Below the pieces are notes generated by a model. That model did not search any database. It was not told where the DNA came from and worked only from the letters and a program-made list of their open reading frames with translations. A stretch of 64,000 nucleotides of DNA from Belnapia moabensis DSM 16746. Lineage in GTDB: Bacteria; Pseudomonadota; Alphaproteobacteria; Acetobacterales; Acetobacteraceae. The stretch lies in assembly GCF_000745835.1 (NCBI RefSeq), contig NZ_JQKB01000008.1, forward strand, positions 101,660 to 165,659, read 5' to 3'. The translations under genes and the position numbers were made by a program. This document shows positions 10,503 through 20,174 of this stretch, piece after piece. How positions within the stretch are numbered: position 1 is the first letter of the stretch; each line of letters opens with the position of its first letter.

Positions 10503-11888
10503 CTACTCCGTCGCCAGCGCCTTCCCGCCCAGCTCCGCCCAGGCCGCATCCAGCCCCGCCCGGAACCGCCCGCACATCTCCCCGATCTCCTCGGCGGTGA
10601 TGATGAGCGGCGGCGTGAAGGCGATCCGGTCCCCGATCGCCCGTACGATCAGCCCCGCCGCCTGGCACTTCTCCTACACCAGCAGCCCCACCTTGGCCGC
10701 AGGCGGGAAGGGCGCCTTCGTCGTCTTGTCCGCCACCAGCTCCACCCCCGCGATCAGCCCGACGCCGCGCACGTCGCCGACCAGCGGATGCTCCCGCATC
10801 GCCCCCAGCCCCTCGAGGAAGGTCGGCGAGACGGCCCGCACATGCCCCAGGATGTCCCGCTCCTCGTAGATCGCCAGCGTCTCCAGCCCGACCGCGCAGG
10901 CCACGGGATGCCCGCCATAGGTGAAGCCATGCCCGAAGCTGCCATGCTTCCGGCTTCCCTCCATCAGCGCCGCATGGATTGGGTCCGAGATCAGCAGCGC
11001 CGAAAGCGGCTGGTAGCTGGCCGTCAGCTGCTTGGCCGAGACCAGCATGTCCGGCCGCATCCCATAGGTCTCGGAACCCCAGAGATTGCCCGTCCGCCCG
11101 AAGCCGCAGATCACCTCGTCGGCGACCAGCAGGATGTCATGCCGCGTAAGGATCGGCTGGATCAGGTCGAAATACCCGCGCGGCGGAGTAATGGCGCCGC
11201 CGCCGCCCTGCACCGGCTCGGCGAAGAGCGCGGCGATGGTCTCCCCGCCCTCCCGTTCGATCAGCGCCTCCAACTCGGCCGCCATCCGCGCGCTGAACTG
11301 CTCCTCGCTCTCCCCCTCCTGCCCGAAGCGGTAGTAGTTCGGGTTGGAGATGTGCAGGAACCGCTCGCCCAGCGGCAGGTCGAAATCCGCCTGCATATGC
11401 GGCTGGCCGGAGAGCGAGGCCGTCGCCACCGTATTCCCATGGTAGCCGCGCATCCGCCCGATCAGCTTCTTCTTCGCCGGCTTACCGCGGATGTTGTTGT
11501 AATACCAGATCAGCTTGATCGCCGCGTCATTCGCCTCCGACCCGCTGCACTGGAAGAGCACATGGTTGAGCCCCTCCGGCGCCATGGCCGCCAGCTTCTC
11601 GGCCAGCCGGACGCTCGGCTCATGCCCCTTCTGGAAGAAGGTGTGATAGTAGGGCAGCGCCAGCATTTGCTTGTAGGCCGCCTCCGCCAGCCGCCGCTCG
11701 GAGAAGCCGAGCGAGGCGCACCACAGCCCCGCCATCGCCTCGATATACTCGCGCCCCTCGGTATCGGTGACGCGCACGCCATTCCCGCGCGCGATGAGGA
11801 TGGCCCCCTCCGCCTCATGCGCCCCGAGATCGGTCTGCTGATGGACGAGATGCGCCAGGTCGGCGGCATGGAGGCTGTTCGGACGCAT
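10503..11888 (-). pseudogene. Class III (omega) aminotransferase interrupted by an in-frame amber codon
   Basis: A PLP-dependent class III aminotransferase of the omega-amino acid:pyruvate type. It has CSGSEANDAAIKL, the GYHGNT motif, DEVICGFGRTG and the PLP lysine K286 in SAKQLTASYQPL. The reading frame runs 404 codons and stops at TAG (10674-10676), right after PAAKVGLLV. The same frame then continues without any indel for 56 codons (EKCQAAGLIVRAIGD, then IAFTPPLIITAEEIGEMC) to a normal TAG at 10503-10505. The interrupted codon most likely was CAG (glutamine), so one C-to-T change suffices. The truncated protein would lose about 12 percent, including the C-terminal part of the small domain. 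The start ATG at 11888 has GAGGAG eight bases upstream. It may be a recent pseudogene, a sequence error or a truncated but working enzyme. Its exact substrate cannot be assigned. Confidence 0.82.
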
Positions 11889-12026
11889 CGGCGGGGCTCC
11901 TCAAGGCTCGCGCCATGCTGCGGCGCGTGCCCCCACCCTGCAAGATCCTTGCCCCGCTGATCCCATCCCGCTATAGGAATATTCGCCCAAGGTGAGGCCG
12001 CGCCCGAAGCCCGGCCCGGCAACTCG

Positions 12027-12050
12027 CCTAAAGCCCTAAAATCCTAAATT
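12027..12050. repeat. Three tandem CCTAAA-type octamers in the spacer
   Basis: Three consecutive 8-base units, CCTAAAGC, CCTAAAAT and CCTAAATT, sit in the 217-base spacer between the beta-lactamase and the aminotransferase genes. The surrounding 55 bases are much richer in A and T than the rest of the window. This could be part of the aminotransferase promoter region; I see no clear -35/-10 pair there. Confidence 0.5.
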
Positions 12051-12105
12051 CCCCTCCTGAAACCGAACTACCTCAAGAGCTTACCCGCCCCCAGGCTTCA
12101 AGATC

Positions 12106-12948
12106 TCAAACCATCCGCGCCGCAACCCGCCCGACCTCGGCCAGCACCGCGCTCCGCTCCGCATCGCTCCCCCGCGCGCCTTCGAGATAGGCGGCGACGA
12201 TGACCGGTGCCTGCCCCGGCGGCCAGGCGATGGCGACATCGTTGGTCGGCACCAGCGGCGCCGGCCCGGTGCCGGTCTTGTCGCCGACCCGCCATCCCGC
12301 CGGCATCCCGGCCCTGAGCCGCGCATCACCCGTCTTGGACCCGACCAGCCACCCCACCAACCGCTCCCGCGAACCCGCCGACAACGCCTCGCCCAACAGA
12401 AGCCGCCGCATCGTCCCCACCATGGCGAGCGGCGTCGTCGTATCCCGCTCATCCCCGGGCGGCACGACATTCAGCTCCGTCTCCCGCCGATCCAGCCGCG
12501 TCGCCCCATCCCCCAGCCCCCGCAGCCAGGACGTCAGCCCCGCCGGCCCACCGAAGCTGTCGAGCATGAGGTTGCCCGCCGTATTGTCGCTGAGTGCCAC
12601 CGCCGCCTCGCAGATCGCTCCCATGGCGAGGCCGCCCGCCTCCGCCCCCGGCCCCGTCACAGGCGAGTAAGGCACCAGCGCCTCCCGTCCATAGGCGACA
12701 TGCCGGTCGAGCCACTCCTCGCCCGCATCGACCCGCGCCAGCACCCGCGCGGCCGCCAGGTGCTTGAAGGTGCTGCACAGCGCGAACCGCTCCTCCCCCC
12801 GATGCGCCAGCACCCGCCCGCTGCCGCTATCCAGGATGGCGACACCGAGCCGCCCGCCCTGCCGCGCCTCCAGCGCCGCCAGCCCCTCGGCCGCCGCGGC
12901 CGGCATCGCCAGCACCGCACCCGCCGCCAGCACCGTCCTTCGCCTCAT
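12106..12948 (-). CDS. Class A beta-lactamase, translationally coupled to leuD
   Basis: A serine beta-lactamase of 280 residues. All class A motifs are intact: STFK with the active serine S59 and K62, SDN at 120-122, ETELN with the general base E156 and N160, and KTG at 224-226. The N-terminus MRRRTVLAAGAVLAMPAAAA is a signal peptide with a twin-arginine-like RRR, so export may be by Tat. A cysteine precedes S59, but the partner cysteine of KPC-type carbapenemases after KTG is absent (G228 there). The ATG at 12948 overlaps the leuD stop as ATGA, so the gene is the third member of the leuC-leuD operon. No AmpR/BlaI-type regulator is nearby, which suggests constitutive low expression. The substrate spectrum cannot be read from sequence. 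Confidence 0.94.
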   Translation of the reverse strand: MRRRTVLAAGAVLAMPAAAAEGLAALEARQGGRLGVAILDSGSGRVLAHRGEERFALCSTFKHLAAARVLARVDAGEEWLDRHVAYGREALVPYSPVTGPGAEAGGLAMGAICEAAVALSDNTAGNLMLDSFGGPAGLTSWLRGLGDGATRLDRRETELNVVPPGDERDTTTPLAMVGTMRRLLLGEALSAGSRERLVGWLVGSKTGDARLRAGMPAGWRVGDKTGTGPAPLVPTNDVAIAWPPGQAPVIVAAYLEGARGSDAERSAVLAEVGRVAARMV

Positions 12949-13550
12949 CGCGTGTTCTCCCGCCCGTAGCGCCGCTCGAAGGCCGCGATCTCATCCTCCA
13001 GCGACAGGGTCAACCCGATCTCGTCCAGCCCCTCCAGCAGGCAGTGCCGGGCGAAGGGATCGACCTCGAAGCCATGCACCGATCCATCCGGGAAGGTCAC
13101 CTCCAGCGCCCGCAGGTCGACCGTGACCTCGGCCTCCGGCGCCGCCTCCACCTGCGCGGTCAGCGCCGCCACCGCCTCCGCCGGCAGCACCACCGGCAGC
13201 AGCCCGTTCTTCATCCCGTTGGTGCGGAAGATGTCGCCGAAACTGGGCGCGATGGCGCAGCGGAACCCCGCATCGAACAGCGCCCAGACCGCGCTTTCCC
13301 GCGACGACCCGCAGGCGAAATTCCGCCCCGCCACGATGATCCGCGCCGCCCCGAACACCTCCCGGTTCAGCGGGAATTCGGGATCCTGCTCCCCCGTCTC
13401 CGGCCGCCGTCGCGCATCGTGGAAGAGGAACTCCCCATGATCGACCTCCCTCGGCCGAGAGAGGAAGCGCGCCGGGATGATCTGGTCGGTGTCGATATTC
13501 GGCCGCGGCAGCGGCACCGCCACGGAGGTAAGCCGGGTGAAAGCCTCCAT
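12945..13550 (-). CDS. leuD: 3-isopropylmalate dehydratase small subunit
   Basis: Swivel-domain subunit of isopropylmalate isomerase in leucine synthesis, which with LeuC converts 2- to 3-isopropylmalate. It has 201 residues and starts MEAFTRLTSVAVPL. The conserved blocks are NIDTDQIIPARFL, the GRNFACGSSRE motif that binds the substrate, and FGDIFRTNGMKNG. The ATG at 13550 follows the leuC stop after one base; longer readings of the frame would overlap leuC and are rejected. The end overlaps the beta-lactamase ATG. Confidence 0.96.
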   Translation of the reverse strand: MEAFTRLTSVAVPLPRPNIDTDQIIPARFLSRPREVDHGEFLFHDARRRPETGEQDPEFPLNREVFGAARIIVAGRNFACGSSRESAVWALFDAGFRCAIAPSFGDIFRTNGMKNGLLPVVLPAEAVAALTAQVEAAPEAEVTVDLRALEVTFPDGSVHGFEVDPFARHCLLEGLDEIGLTLSLEDEIAAFERRYGRENTR

Positions 13551-13551
13551 C

Positions 13552-14967
13552 TCAGCCGCCCCCCGCCAGCAGCCGCCGCACATCGGTGAAATGCCCCGCC
13601 ACCGCGGCGGCGGCGGCCATCGCCGGGCTGACCAGATGCGTCCGCGCCCCCGGTCCCTGCCGCCCCATGAAATTCCGGTTGCTGGTCGAGGCGACGCGGC
13701 TGCCCGGCCGGGCGATGTCGCCATTCATCCCCACGCACATGGAACACCCCGGCTCCCGCCAGTCGAAGCCGGCACCGCGGAAGACCTCGTGCAGTCCCTC
13801 CGCCTCGGCCTGGCGCTTCACCGCCTCGCTGCCCGGCACCACCCAGGCCTCGACGCTCTCCGCCACGCGCCGCCCCCGCGCGACGGCGGCAGCGGCCCGC
13901 AGATCCTCGATCCGGGAATTGGTGCAGGAGCCAATGAAGACCCTATCGACCGCCAACCCCTCCAGCGCCATCCCCGGCGCGAGGCCCATATAGTCGAGCG
14001 TCCGCGCCATGGTCTCCCGCCGCTCCGCATCGGCCGCCGCCTCCGGCCCCGGCACGGTGCCGCCGATCGGCAGCGCCTCCTCCGGGCTGTTGCCCCAGGT
14101 GACCATCGGCTCGATGGCGCCGCCATCCAGCGTCACCTCCGCATCGAATACCGCCCCCGGGTCGCTCGGCAGCGCCCGCCAGCGCGCGAGCGCCGCCTCC
14201 CAATCCTCCGGCGCATAGGCCCGGCCGGCGAGATAGGCGAAGGTAGCCTCGTCCGGCGCCACCATGCCGGCCCGCCCACCCGCCTCGATCGACATGTTGC
14301 AGAGCGTCAGCCGCCCCTCCATCGAGAGGCTCGTGATGGCGCTGCCGGCATATTCGATCACATGCCCCGTCGCCCCCGCCGCGCTGATCCGGGCGATGAT
14401 GGCGAGGATCACGTCCTTCGCCGAAACACCCTCGCCGAGCCTCCCGTCGACGGTGATGCGCATCGTCTTCGGCTTGCGCTGCCACAGCGTCTGCGTCGCC
14501 AGCACATGCGCGACCTCGCTGCTGCCGATGCCGAAGGCGAGCGCGCCGAGCGCCCCATGCGTGCTGGTATGGCTGTCGCCGCAGACGATCAGCATCCCCG
14601 GCTGGGAGAGGCCGAGCTCCGGCCCGATCACATGCACGATGCCCTGCTCCGGCCCGCCGAGGCCGAAATGCCGAATGCCGTGCTCCTTCGAATTCTGGGC
14701 AAGCTGCTCGATCATCTCGCGGTGGCGCGGGTCGCGGATGTCATCGAGCCGGCGGCTGTCGGTCGGCGCGTAGTGATCCGGCACGGTGAAGATGCGGTCG
14801 GGCGCGCGCGGTGCCAGCCCGCGCCGCCGCAGCGCCGCGAAGGCCGCGGCACCGCCCTCATGCACCAGGTGCCGGTCGACATAGAGCAGCGTCTGCCCGT
14901 CCTCCCGCTCCAGGACCCGGTGGCGGTCCCAGATCTTCTCGAACATCGTCCTCGGCGCCTCGGACAT
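13552..14967 (-). CDS. leuC: 3-isopropylmalate dehydratase large subunit
   Basis: Aconitase-family subunit carrying the [4Fe-4S] cluster, 471 residues. Family motifs in order are [12 protein letters not shown] at the start, [25 protein letters not shown], the first cluster cysteine in [17 protein letters not shown], and the paired cysteines in CSMCVGMN. The C-terminal part [22 protein letters not shown] is standard. The ATG has GGAGG six bases upstream. The gene leads an operon with leuD and a beta-lactamase. The leuB gene is not in the window. The 158-base spacer upstream toward the MFS gene shows no clear leader peptide or T-box. Confidence 0.97.
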   Translation of the reverse strand: MSEAPRTMFEKIWDRHRVLEREDGQTLLYVDRHLVHEGGAAAFAALRRRGLAPRAPDRIFTVPDHYAPTDSRRLDDIRDPRHREMIEQLAQNSKEHGIRHFGLGGPEQGIVHVIGPELGLSQPGMLIVCGDSHTSTHGALGALAFGIGSSEVAHVLATQTLWQRKPKTMRITVDGRLGEGVSAKDVILAIIARISAAGATGHVIEYAGSAITSLSMEGRLTLCNMSIEAGGRAGMVAPDEATFAYLAGRAYAPEDWEAALARWRALPSDPGAVFDAEVTLDGGAIEPMVTWGNSPEEALPIGGTVPGPEAAADAERRETMARTLDYMGLAPGMALEGLAVDRVFIGSCTNSRIEDLRAAAAVARGRRVAESVEAWVVPGSEAVKRQAEAEGLHEVFRGAGFDWREPGCSMCVGMNGDIARPGSRVASTSNRNFMGRQGPGARTHLVSPAMAAAAAVAGHFTDVRRLLAGGG

Positions 14968-15125
14968 GGCTTCCTCCGCCCGCTTCGCGCCGATCCTGCG
15001 GCGGGGGAGGGATGCGGTCCAGTAGGGTCAGCCACGCTCGCTCGTCCCTTTCCCTCGCCGCCGATCCTGGCGATGCTGCATCACCGCCCCATCTCGAGGG
15101 CCAAGCAAACGAGGGAATGCCCGCC

Positions 15126-16328
15126 ATGCAGGCTGCCAGCTGGACCCGGCCGGAACTGCGCTCGCTGACCCTCGTCTCCGGCGCGCATCTCGTCAGCCAC
15201 ATCCACCAGCTCGTCCTGCCGCCGCTCTTCCCCCTGCTGCGCGACCGGCTCGGCGTCTCCTTCGTCGAGCTGGCGCTGGCGCTGACGCTCTACAACATCG
15301 TCTCCGGCGTCACCCAGGCGCCGCTCGGCTATGCGGTCGACCGCTTCGGCTCGCGGCGGGTGCTGGTGGCCGGGCTCGGCCTCGGCGCCTTCGCCCTTGT
15401 CCTGCTGGCGGCGATGCCGACCTATCCCGTGCTGCTGGTCTCTGCGGCGCTGCTCGGCCTGGCGAATGCCGTCTACCACCCGGCGGATTACGAGATTCTC
15501 GGCCGCACCATCGGCGAGGAGCGGATCGGCCGCGCCTTCTCCATCCACACCTTCTCCGGCTATCTTGGAGGGGCGATGGCCCCGGCGCTGATGCTCGGCC
15601 TCTCCAGCCTCGCCGGGCTCGAGGCAGCGCTCGGCGCGGCCGGGGGGCTGGCCATCCTTGCCGCCCTGCCGCTCGCCTTCGCCCGCGACGAGGCCCCTGC
15701 GCCCCGCGCCGCCGCAGCCAAAGCCGCCAAGGCCCCAGCCGAATCGGTGCTGACGCCGGCCGTCGTCATGCTGACGGTCTTCTTCACCCTGCTCGCCCTC
15801 TCGCTCGGCGGCATCCAGAATTTCTCGGTCGTGGCGCTGGTGAACGGCCGGGGCGTCGACTTCGCCGCGGCCAATGTCGCGCTGAGCGCCTTCCTTCTGC
15901 TGAGCGCCTTCGGCGTGCTGGCCGGCGGCATCATCGCCGACCGTACCACACGGCATGGCGATGTGGCTGCCCTCGGCTTCGGACTGACGGGCGCGTTGAT
16001 CGGCCTGGTCGGGCTGGTGCCGCTCGGGCCGGTGGTGCTGGTGGGCGTGATGGGTCTGGCGGGCTTTTTCTCCGGCATGATCATGCCCTCCCGCGACATG
16101 CTGGTGCGGGCCGCGGCGCCGCCCGGCGCGGTGGGCCGGGTCTTCGGCATCGTGACGACGGGCTTCAACATCGGCGGCGCGGTGGGGCCGATGATCTACG
16201 GCGCGCTGATGGACCATGGCCGGCCGCTGCTGGTCTTCGCCGCCTCGGTCTGCTTCATCCTGGCGACCATGGCGATGGCCTTCGTCGGCGAGCGGCGCTT
16301 CAAGCGACCGGTGACGGCCGCCGAGTGA
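15126..16328 (+). CDS. MFS transporter
   Basis: A 400-residue major facilitator with about 12 predicted membrane helices and a charged central loop near residues 190-215 ([18 protein letters not shown]). The loop-2/3 signature reads [27 protein letters not shown] is the equivalent in the second half. The substrate is unknown; the sequence resembles drug/metabolite antiporters of the fosmidomycin-resistance or sugar-efflux type. Two ATGs are close together: the one at 15126 has GAGGGA nine bases upstream, whereas 15117 has no room for a binding site. The next gene, a Bug-type binding protein, follows 28 bases later in the same direction. Confidence 0.88.
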   Translation: MQAASWTRPELRSLTLVSGAHLVSHIHQLVLPPLFPLLRDRLGVSFVELALALTLYNIVSGVTQAPLGYAVDRFGSRRVLVAGLGLGAFALVLLAAMPTYPVLLVSAALLGLANAVYHPADYEILGRTIGEERIGRAFSIHTFSGYLGGAMAPALMLGLSSLAGLEAALGAAGGLAILAALPLAFARDEAPAPRAAAAKAAKAPAESVLTPAVVMLTVFFTLLALSLGGIQNFSVVALVNGRGVDFAAANVALSAFLLLSAFGVLAGGIIADRTTRHGDVAALGFGLTGALIGLVGLVPLGPVVLVGVMGLAGFFSGMIMPSRDMLVRAAAPPGAVGRVFGIVTTGFNIGGAVGPMIYGALMDHGRPLLVFAASVCFILATMAMAFVGERRFKRPVTAAE

Positions 16329-16356
16329 ACGGGACGATCGGGAGGAACATGAGACA

Positions 16357-17340
16357 ATGAGTGGCTTTGCTTCGGTGACCCGGCGCGCGGCGCTCGGGGC
16401 AGGCGCTGGCCTGCTCGCCTCGCGGGGCGCCCGGGCGGCGGGCTATCCGGACCGGCCCATCCGCATCGTCGTCCCCTACACCCCGGGCGGCACCACCGAC
16501 GTCGCTGCCCGTTTCGTGGCGGAACCGCTGTCGAAGGCGCTCGGCCAGCCTGTGGTGGTGGAGAACCGGCCGGGCGCCAACAGCATCGTCGGCGCCGGCG
16601 CTGTCGCCGCCAGCCCGCCGGATGGCTACAGCTTCGCCGTGGTGATCGGGGCTCATGCGGCCAATGCCACGCTCTACAAGGGCAAGCTGCCCTTCGACCC
16701 GGTAGCGAGCTTCGCCCCGGTCTCGCTGATGATGCTCGCGCCGCTCGTGCTCGGCGCCAATGCCAAGCTGCCCTTCACCGATCTGGCCGGAATGCTGGCC
16801 TATGCCAAGGCGCGGCCGGGCGCCCTGAATTACGGTTCGAGCGGGATCGGCGCAGCGGCCCACCTGACGATGGAGGACCTGCAGGTCCGAACCGGCACGC
16901 AAATGGTGCACGTGCCCTATCGCGGCACGGCGCCGGCGCTGCAGGACCTGATCTCCGGCAATATCGGCGTGATGTTCGACAGCTTCTCCTCGCTGCGGGC
17001 GCAGTTCGAGAGCGGCGCCGTCCGGCCGATCGGCTTCGCCAGCGCCACGCGCCCGACCTGGGCGCCGAACATCCCGACCTTCATCGAGAGCGGCCTACCG
17101 GACTTCGTCTCCAGCACCTGGTGCCTGCTGCTGGCCCCAGCCAATACGCCGCGCGAGATCGTCGAGCGCGTCTCGGGCGAGGTGGCGAAGATCGTCCGCG
17201 ACCCGGCCGCGACCGAGCGGCTGCGCGGCCTCGGCTTCGACGCCGTCGGCAGCAGCCCGGAGGAAGCCGGGACCTTCCTCCGCGGCGAGGTGGACCGTTG
17301 GGCCAAGGTCATCACCGCGGCCAACGTCACTATCGAATAG
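16357..17340 (+). CDS. Bug/TctC-family periplasmic substrate-binding protein
   Basis: A 327-residue tripartite-tricarboxylate-transporter-type binding protein. It has an N-terminal signal with twin arginine (VTRRAALGAGAGLLAS) and the hallmark start YPDRPIRIVVPYTPGGTTDVAARF. VENRPGANS, the YGSSGIGAAAHLTME loop and HVPYRGTAPALQDL follow, all conserved in Bug proteins that bind small carboxylates. No TctA/TctB membrane subunits are next to it, which is common for this overgrown family in Burkholderiales and Acetobacteraceae. The ligand cannot be told. It may be co-transcribed with the upstream MFS gene. Confidence 0.92.
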   Translation: MSGFASVTRRAALGAGAGLLASRGARAAGYPDRPIRIVVPYTPGGTTDVAARFVAEPLSKALGQPVVVENRPGANSIVGAGAVAASPPDGYSFAVVIGAHAANATLYKGKLPFDPVASFAPVSLMMLAPLVLGANAKLPFTDLAGMLAYAKARPGALNYGSSGIGAAAHLTMEDLQVRTGTQMVHVPYRGTAPALQDLISGNIGVMFDSFSSLRAQFESGAVRPIGFASATRPTWAPNIPTFIESGLPDFVSSTWCLLLAPANTPREIVERVSGEVAKIVRDPAATERLRGLGFDAVGSSPEEAGTFLRGEVDRWAKVITAANVTIE

Positions 17341-17341
17341 C

Positions 17342-18121
17342 CTACTTCCCGGTGAAATCCGGGCGGCGGCGGCCGAGGAAGGCGGCGACGCCTTCGGCGA
17401 AATCCGCGGTACCGGCCGAGGCGAGGAAGGCCGCTTCCTCCGCCTGAAGCTGGGTCGGCAGGTCGCGGCCCGCCGCCCCACGGAGCAGCGCCTTGGCCCG
17501 GCCGAAGGCTGCCGTCGGCCCGCTGGCGAGTTCCTGCGCCAGGGCCTCCGTCGCCGCCTCCAGCTCGGCGGCCGGCACGACCCGGTTCACCAGCCCGGCG
17601 GCGAGCGCCGCCTGCCCGTCCAGCTCCTCGCCGAGCATCGCCAGGCCCATCGCTCCGCGTAGGCCAAGGAGGCGCGGTAGCACCCAGCTCCCGCCGCAAT
17701 CCGGCACGGTGCCAAGCTTCAGGTAGCCCAGGGCGAAGCGCGCATCCTCCGCCGCAATCACCAGATCGGCGCCGAGGGCCAGCGACAGCCCTCCGCCCGC
17801 TGCCGCGCCCTGGACGCTGGCGAGAACGGGGACGGGGAGGGCGGCGAGCCCGGCCACCGCCTCATGCATCGGCTGCAGGATATGGCGGATCTCGGCTAGC
17901 GCCTGCGGCCCCTGGAAGGCGGAGATGTCGCCGCCAGCCATGAAGGCCCGGCCGGCGCCGCAGAGCACGACGCAGCGGAGATCCGGGTCCTGCGGCAGGG
18001 CATCGACGGCTTCGCGGAAGGCCGCGGCCATGGCGGCATCGATGGCATTCAGCCGCTCTGGCCGGTTGAAGCGGAGGCGGGTGATGGCGCCGGAGCGCTC
18101 GACGAGAAGGGGGTTCGACAT
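17342..18121 (-). CDS. Enoyl-CoA hydratase/isomerase family protein (PaaG-like)
   Basis: A 259-residue crotonase-fold enzyme acting on acyl-CoA thioesters. The oxyanion-hole segments are GRAFMAGGDISAF and GAAAGGGLSLALGADL. The LGTVPDCGGSWVLPRLLG block with aspartate in place of the usual second glutamate resembles PaaG of phenylacetate breakdown, an isomerase, but other genes of that pathway are absent here. The start ATG at 18121 gives the normal MSNPLLVE opening; no strong ribosome binding site is visible. It begins 28 bases after the rpsA terminator, so it must have its own promoter or depend on readthrough. It is back to back with the Bug gene, one base apart. Confidence 0.9.
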   Translation of the reverse strand: MSNPLLVERSGAITRLRFNRPERLNAIDAAMAAAFREAVDALPQDPDLRCVVLCGAGRAFMAGGDISAFQGPQALAEIRHILQPMHEAVAGLAALPVPVLASVQGAAAGGGLSLALGADLVIAAEDARFALGYLKLGTVPDCGGSWVLPRLLGLRGAMGLAMLGEELDGQAALAAGLVNRVVPAAELEAATEALAQELASGPTAAFGRAKALLRGAAGRDLPTQLQAEEAAFLASAGTADFAEGVAAFLGRRRPDFTGK

Positions 18122-18149
18122 GGGGCGAGCCTGCACCCGTCGCGTGGAT

Positions 18150-18182
18150 AAAAAAAGGCCGGCGAGGTTGCCCCCGCCGGCC
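18150..18182 (-). terminator. Rho-independent terminator of rpsA
   Basis: On the minus strand an 8-bp perfect GC stem (GGCCGGCG with CGCCGGCC) around a 10-base loop is followed directly by seven Ts (18156-18150). It begins 21 bases after the rpsA stop. Confidence 0.9.
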
Positions 18183-18203
18183 TGGTCTGGTCTGCCTCGA
18201 GGA

Positions 18204-19922
18204 TTACTCCTCGCCGGCCATCTCGCGGCGGCGGCGGATGGCCGCGCCCAGGATGTCACCGAGCGAGGCGCCGCTGTCGGTGGAGCCGTACTCCTTCATC
18301 GCCTCGCGCTCCTCCTCGATCTCCTTGCCCTTGATCGTCAGGGCGAGGCGACGGGCGGCGCGATCCACGGCGGTGACCTTGGCATCGACCTTCTCGCCCA
18401 CGGCGAACTTGTCGGGGCGCTGGTCGCCGCGGTCACGCGCCAGCTCGGCGCGGCGGATGAAGCCGGTGAGGACATCCTCGACCCGGACCTCGATGCCGTT
18501 GGCCTGAACCTGCGTGACGATGCAGGTGACGACATCGCCCTTGCGGACCTTGTCGAGCACTTCCGCGGCCGGGTCGGCCTCGAGCTGCTTCACGCCGAGG
18601 GAGATGCGCTCCTTCTCGACATCCACATCGAGCACCTTGGCCTTGATGACCTGGCCCTTCTCGAAGTTGGCCATCGCCGCCTCGCCGGCCTCTTCCCAGG
18701 AGAGGTCGGACATGTGGACCATGCCGTCGATCTCCGGGCCGATGCCGATGAACAGCCCGAACTCGGTGATGTTGCGGATCTCGCCCTCGACCACGGAGCC
18801 CGGCGGATGGGCCTCGAGGAACAGCTCCCACGGGTTGCCCTGGGCCTGCTTCAGGCCGAGCGAGATGCGGCGCTTCGGCTCGTCCACGTCGAGGATCATC
18901 ACGTCCACTTCCTGCGAGGTGGCGACGATCTTGCCCGGATGGACGTTCTTCTTCGTCCAGGACATCTCGCTGACATGCACGAGGCCCTCGACGCCCGGCT
19001 CCAGCTCCACGAAAGCGCCGTAGTCGGTGATGTTGGTCACGCGGCCGCTGAACTTGGCGTTCACCGGGTACTTGATGGCGACGCCATCCCACGGATCGGC
19101 CATCAGCTGCTTCATGCCGAGGCTGATGCGCTGGGTCTCGCTGTTGAAGCGGATGACCTGCACCTTCACCGGCTGGCCGATGGTCAGCGCCTCGGACGGG
19201 TGGTTGATCCGGCGCCAGGCGATGTCGGTGACGTGCAGCAGGCCGTCGACGCCGCCGAGGTCCACGAACGCACCGTAATCGGTGATGTTCTTGACCACGC
19301 CGTCGAGGATCATGCCCTCCTTCAGGCCCTGGATCAGCTCAGAACGCTGCTCCGCACGGGTCTCCTCGAGGACGGCGCGGCGGCTGACCACGATGTTGCC
19401 GCGGGCGCGGTCCATCTTAAGGATCTGGAAGGGCTGCGGGCTGCCCATCAGCGGGCCGACATCGCGCACCGGGCGGATATCGACCTGGGAGCCGGGGAGG
19501 AAGGCCACGGCGCCGCCGAGATCGACGGTGAAGCCGCCCTTGACGCGCCCGAAGATCACGCCGTTGACGCGCTGGTTCGCCTGGTAGGCCTTCTCGAGAT
19601 TGGTCCAGGCTTCCTCGCGCCGCGCCTTCTCGCGCGAGAGCACGATGGAGCCGTCGCGGTCCTCATAGCGCTCGACGAAGAGCTCGACCACGTCGCCGGC
19701 CTGCACTTCCGGCTTCTGCCCCTGCGGGGCGAATTCCTTGAGGGGGACGCGCCCCTCGCTCTTCAGCCCGACATCGACGACGGCGAAGTCGTCATCGATG
19801 CGGATGACGCGCCCGGAAACAACCGAGCCGGCGAAGCCGGTATCGGCGCCCAGGGTCTCGTCGAGCATTGCGGCAAAGTCTTCGATCCCCGCGTCATGCG
19901 CGAGGGTGGTGGCGGATGCCAT
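18204..19922 (-). CDS. rpsA: 30S ribosomal protein S1
   Basis: The largest ribosomal protein, needed for binding and unfolding mRNA on the 30S subunit. It has 572 residues and six S1/OB-fold repeats; for example repeat 3 shows GMILDGVVKNITDYGAFVDLGG, with similar ITDYGAFV units in the following repeat. I start at ATG 19922 (MASATTLAHD), because upstream frame extension lacks similarity. No Shine-Dalgarno is visible next to the start, as is also known for E. coli rpsA. A long leader (about 245 bases) separates the start from the best promoter, which leaves room for autoregulation. The gene follows cmk, a conserved pairing. Confidence 0.97.
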   Translation of the reverse strand: MASATTLAHDAGIEDFAAMLDETLGADTGFAGSVVSGRVIRIDDDFAVVDVGLKSEGRVPLKEFAPQGQKPEVQAGDVVELFVERYEDRDGSIVLSREKARREEAWTNLEKAYQANQRVNGVIFGRVKGGFTVDLGGAVAFLPGSQVDIRPVRDVGPLMGSPQPFQILKMDRARGNIVVSRRAVLEETRAEQRSELIQGLKEGMILDGVVKNITDYGAFVDLGGVDGLLHVTDIAWRRINHPSEALTIGQPVKVQVIRFNSETQRISLGMKQLMADPWDGVAIKYPVNAKFSGRVTNITDYGAFVELEPGVEGLVHVSEMSWTKKNVHPGKIVATSQEVDVMILDVDEPKRRISLGLKQAQGNPWELFLEAHPPGSVVEGEIRNITEFGLFIGIGPEIDGMVHMSDLSWEEAGEAAMANFEKGQVIKAKVLDVDVEKERISLGVKQLEADPAAEVLDKVRKGDVVTCIVTQVQANGIEVRVEDVLTGFIRRAELARDRGDQRPDKFAVGEKVDAKVTAVDRAARRLALTIKGKEIEEEREAMKEYGSTDSGASLGDILGAAIRRRREMAGEE

Positions 19923-20174
19923 GCGGTCTGTCTGTCCCGAACTGCCCGCGAGCGGCGGGCGGTGGTCCTGCGCCCCCGGCGATCCGCCGGGCACGGCTTG
20001 ATCGGGCGCCGGGCCGTCCTTGTCGGGCGGATGGAGGCGCGTTCGACCCTGTGCCTTGGGCGGCGTATCGGCCCGCCCGGTCCCGGCCCTTGGGCTGCGG
20101 GATGCCTCACATTGCTGTGATGCCGATCCCTCAACTGCGGGCGCCGCGGCCCTTACGGACGCGCGGAGGTGATT

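Noticed and set aside
10462..10668. Longer antitoxin reading frame starting near 10668
   Set aside because: It would run through the operator and the aminotransferase tail; the Phd/YefM similarity begins at the ATG at 10461.
10674..10676. Amber codon of the aminotransferase as pyrrolysine
   Set aside because: Pyrrolysine is known mostly from methylamine methyltransferases of archaea and a few bacteria; a glutamine-to-stop change is far simpler.
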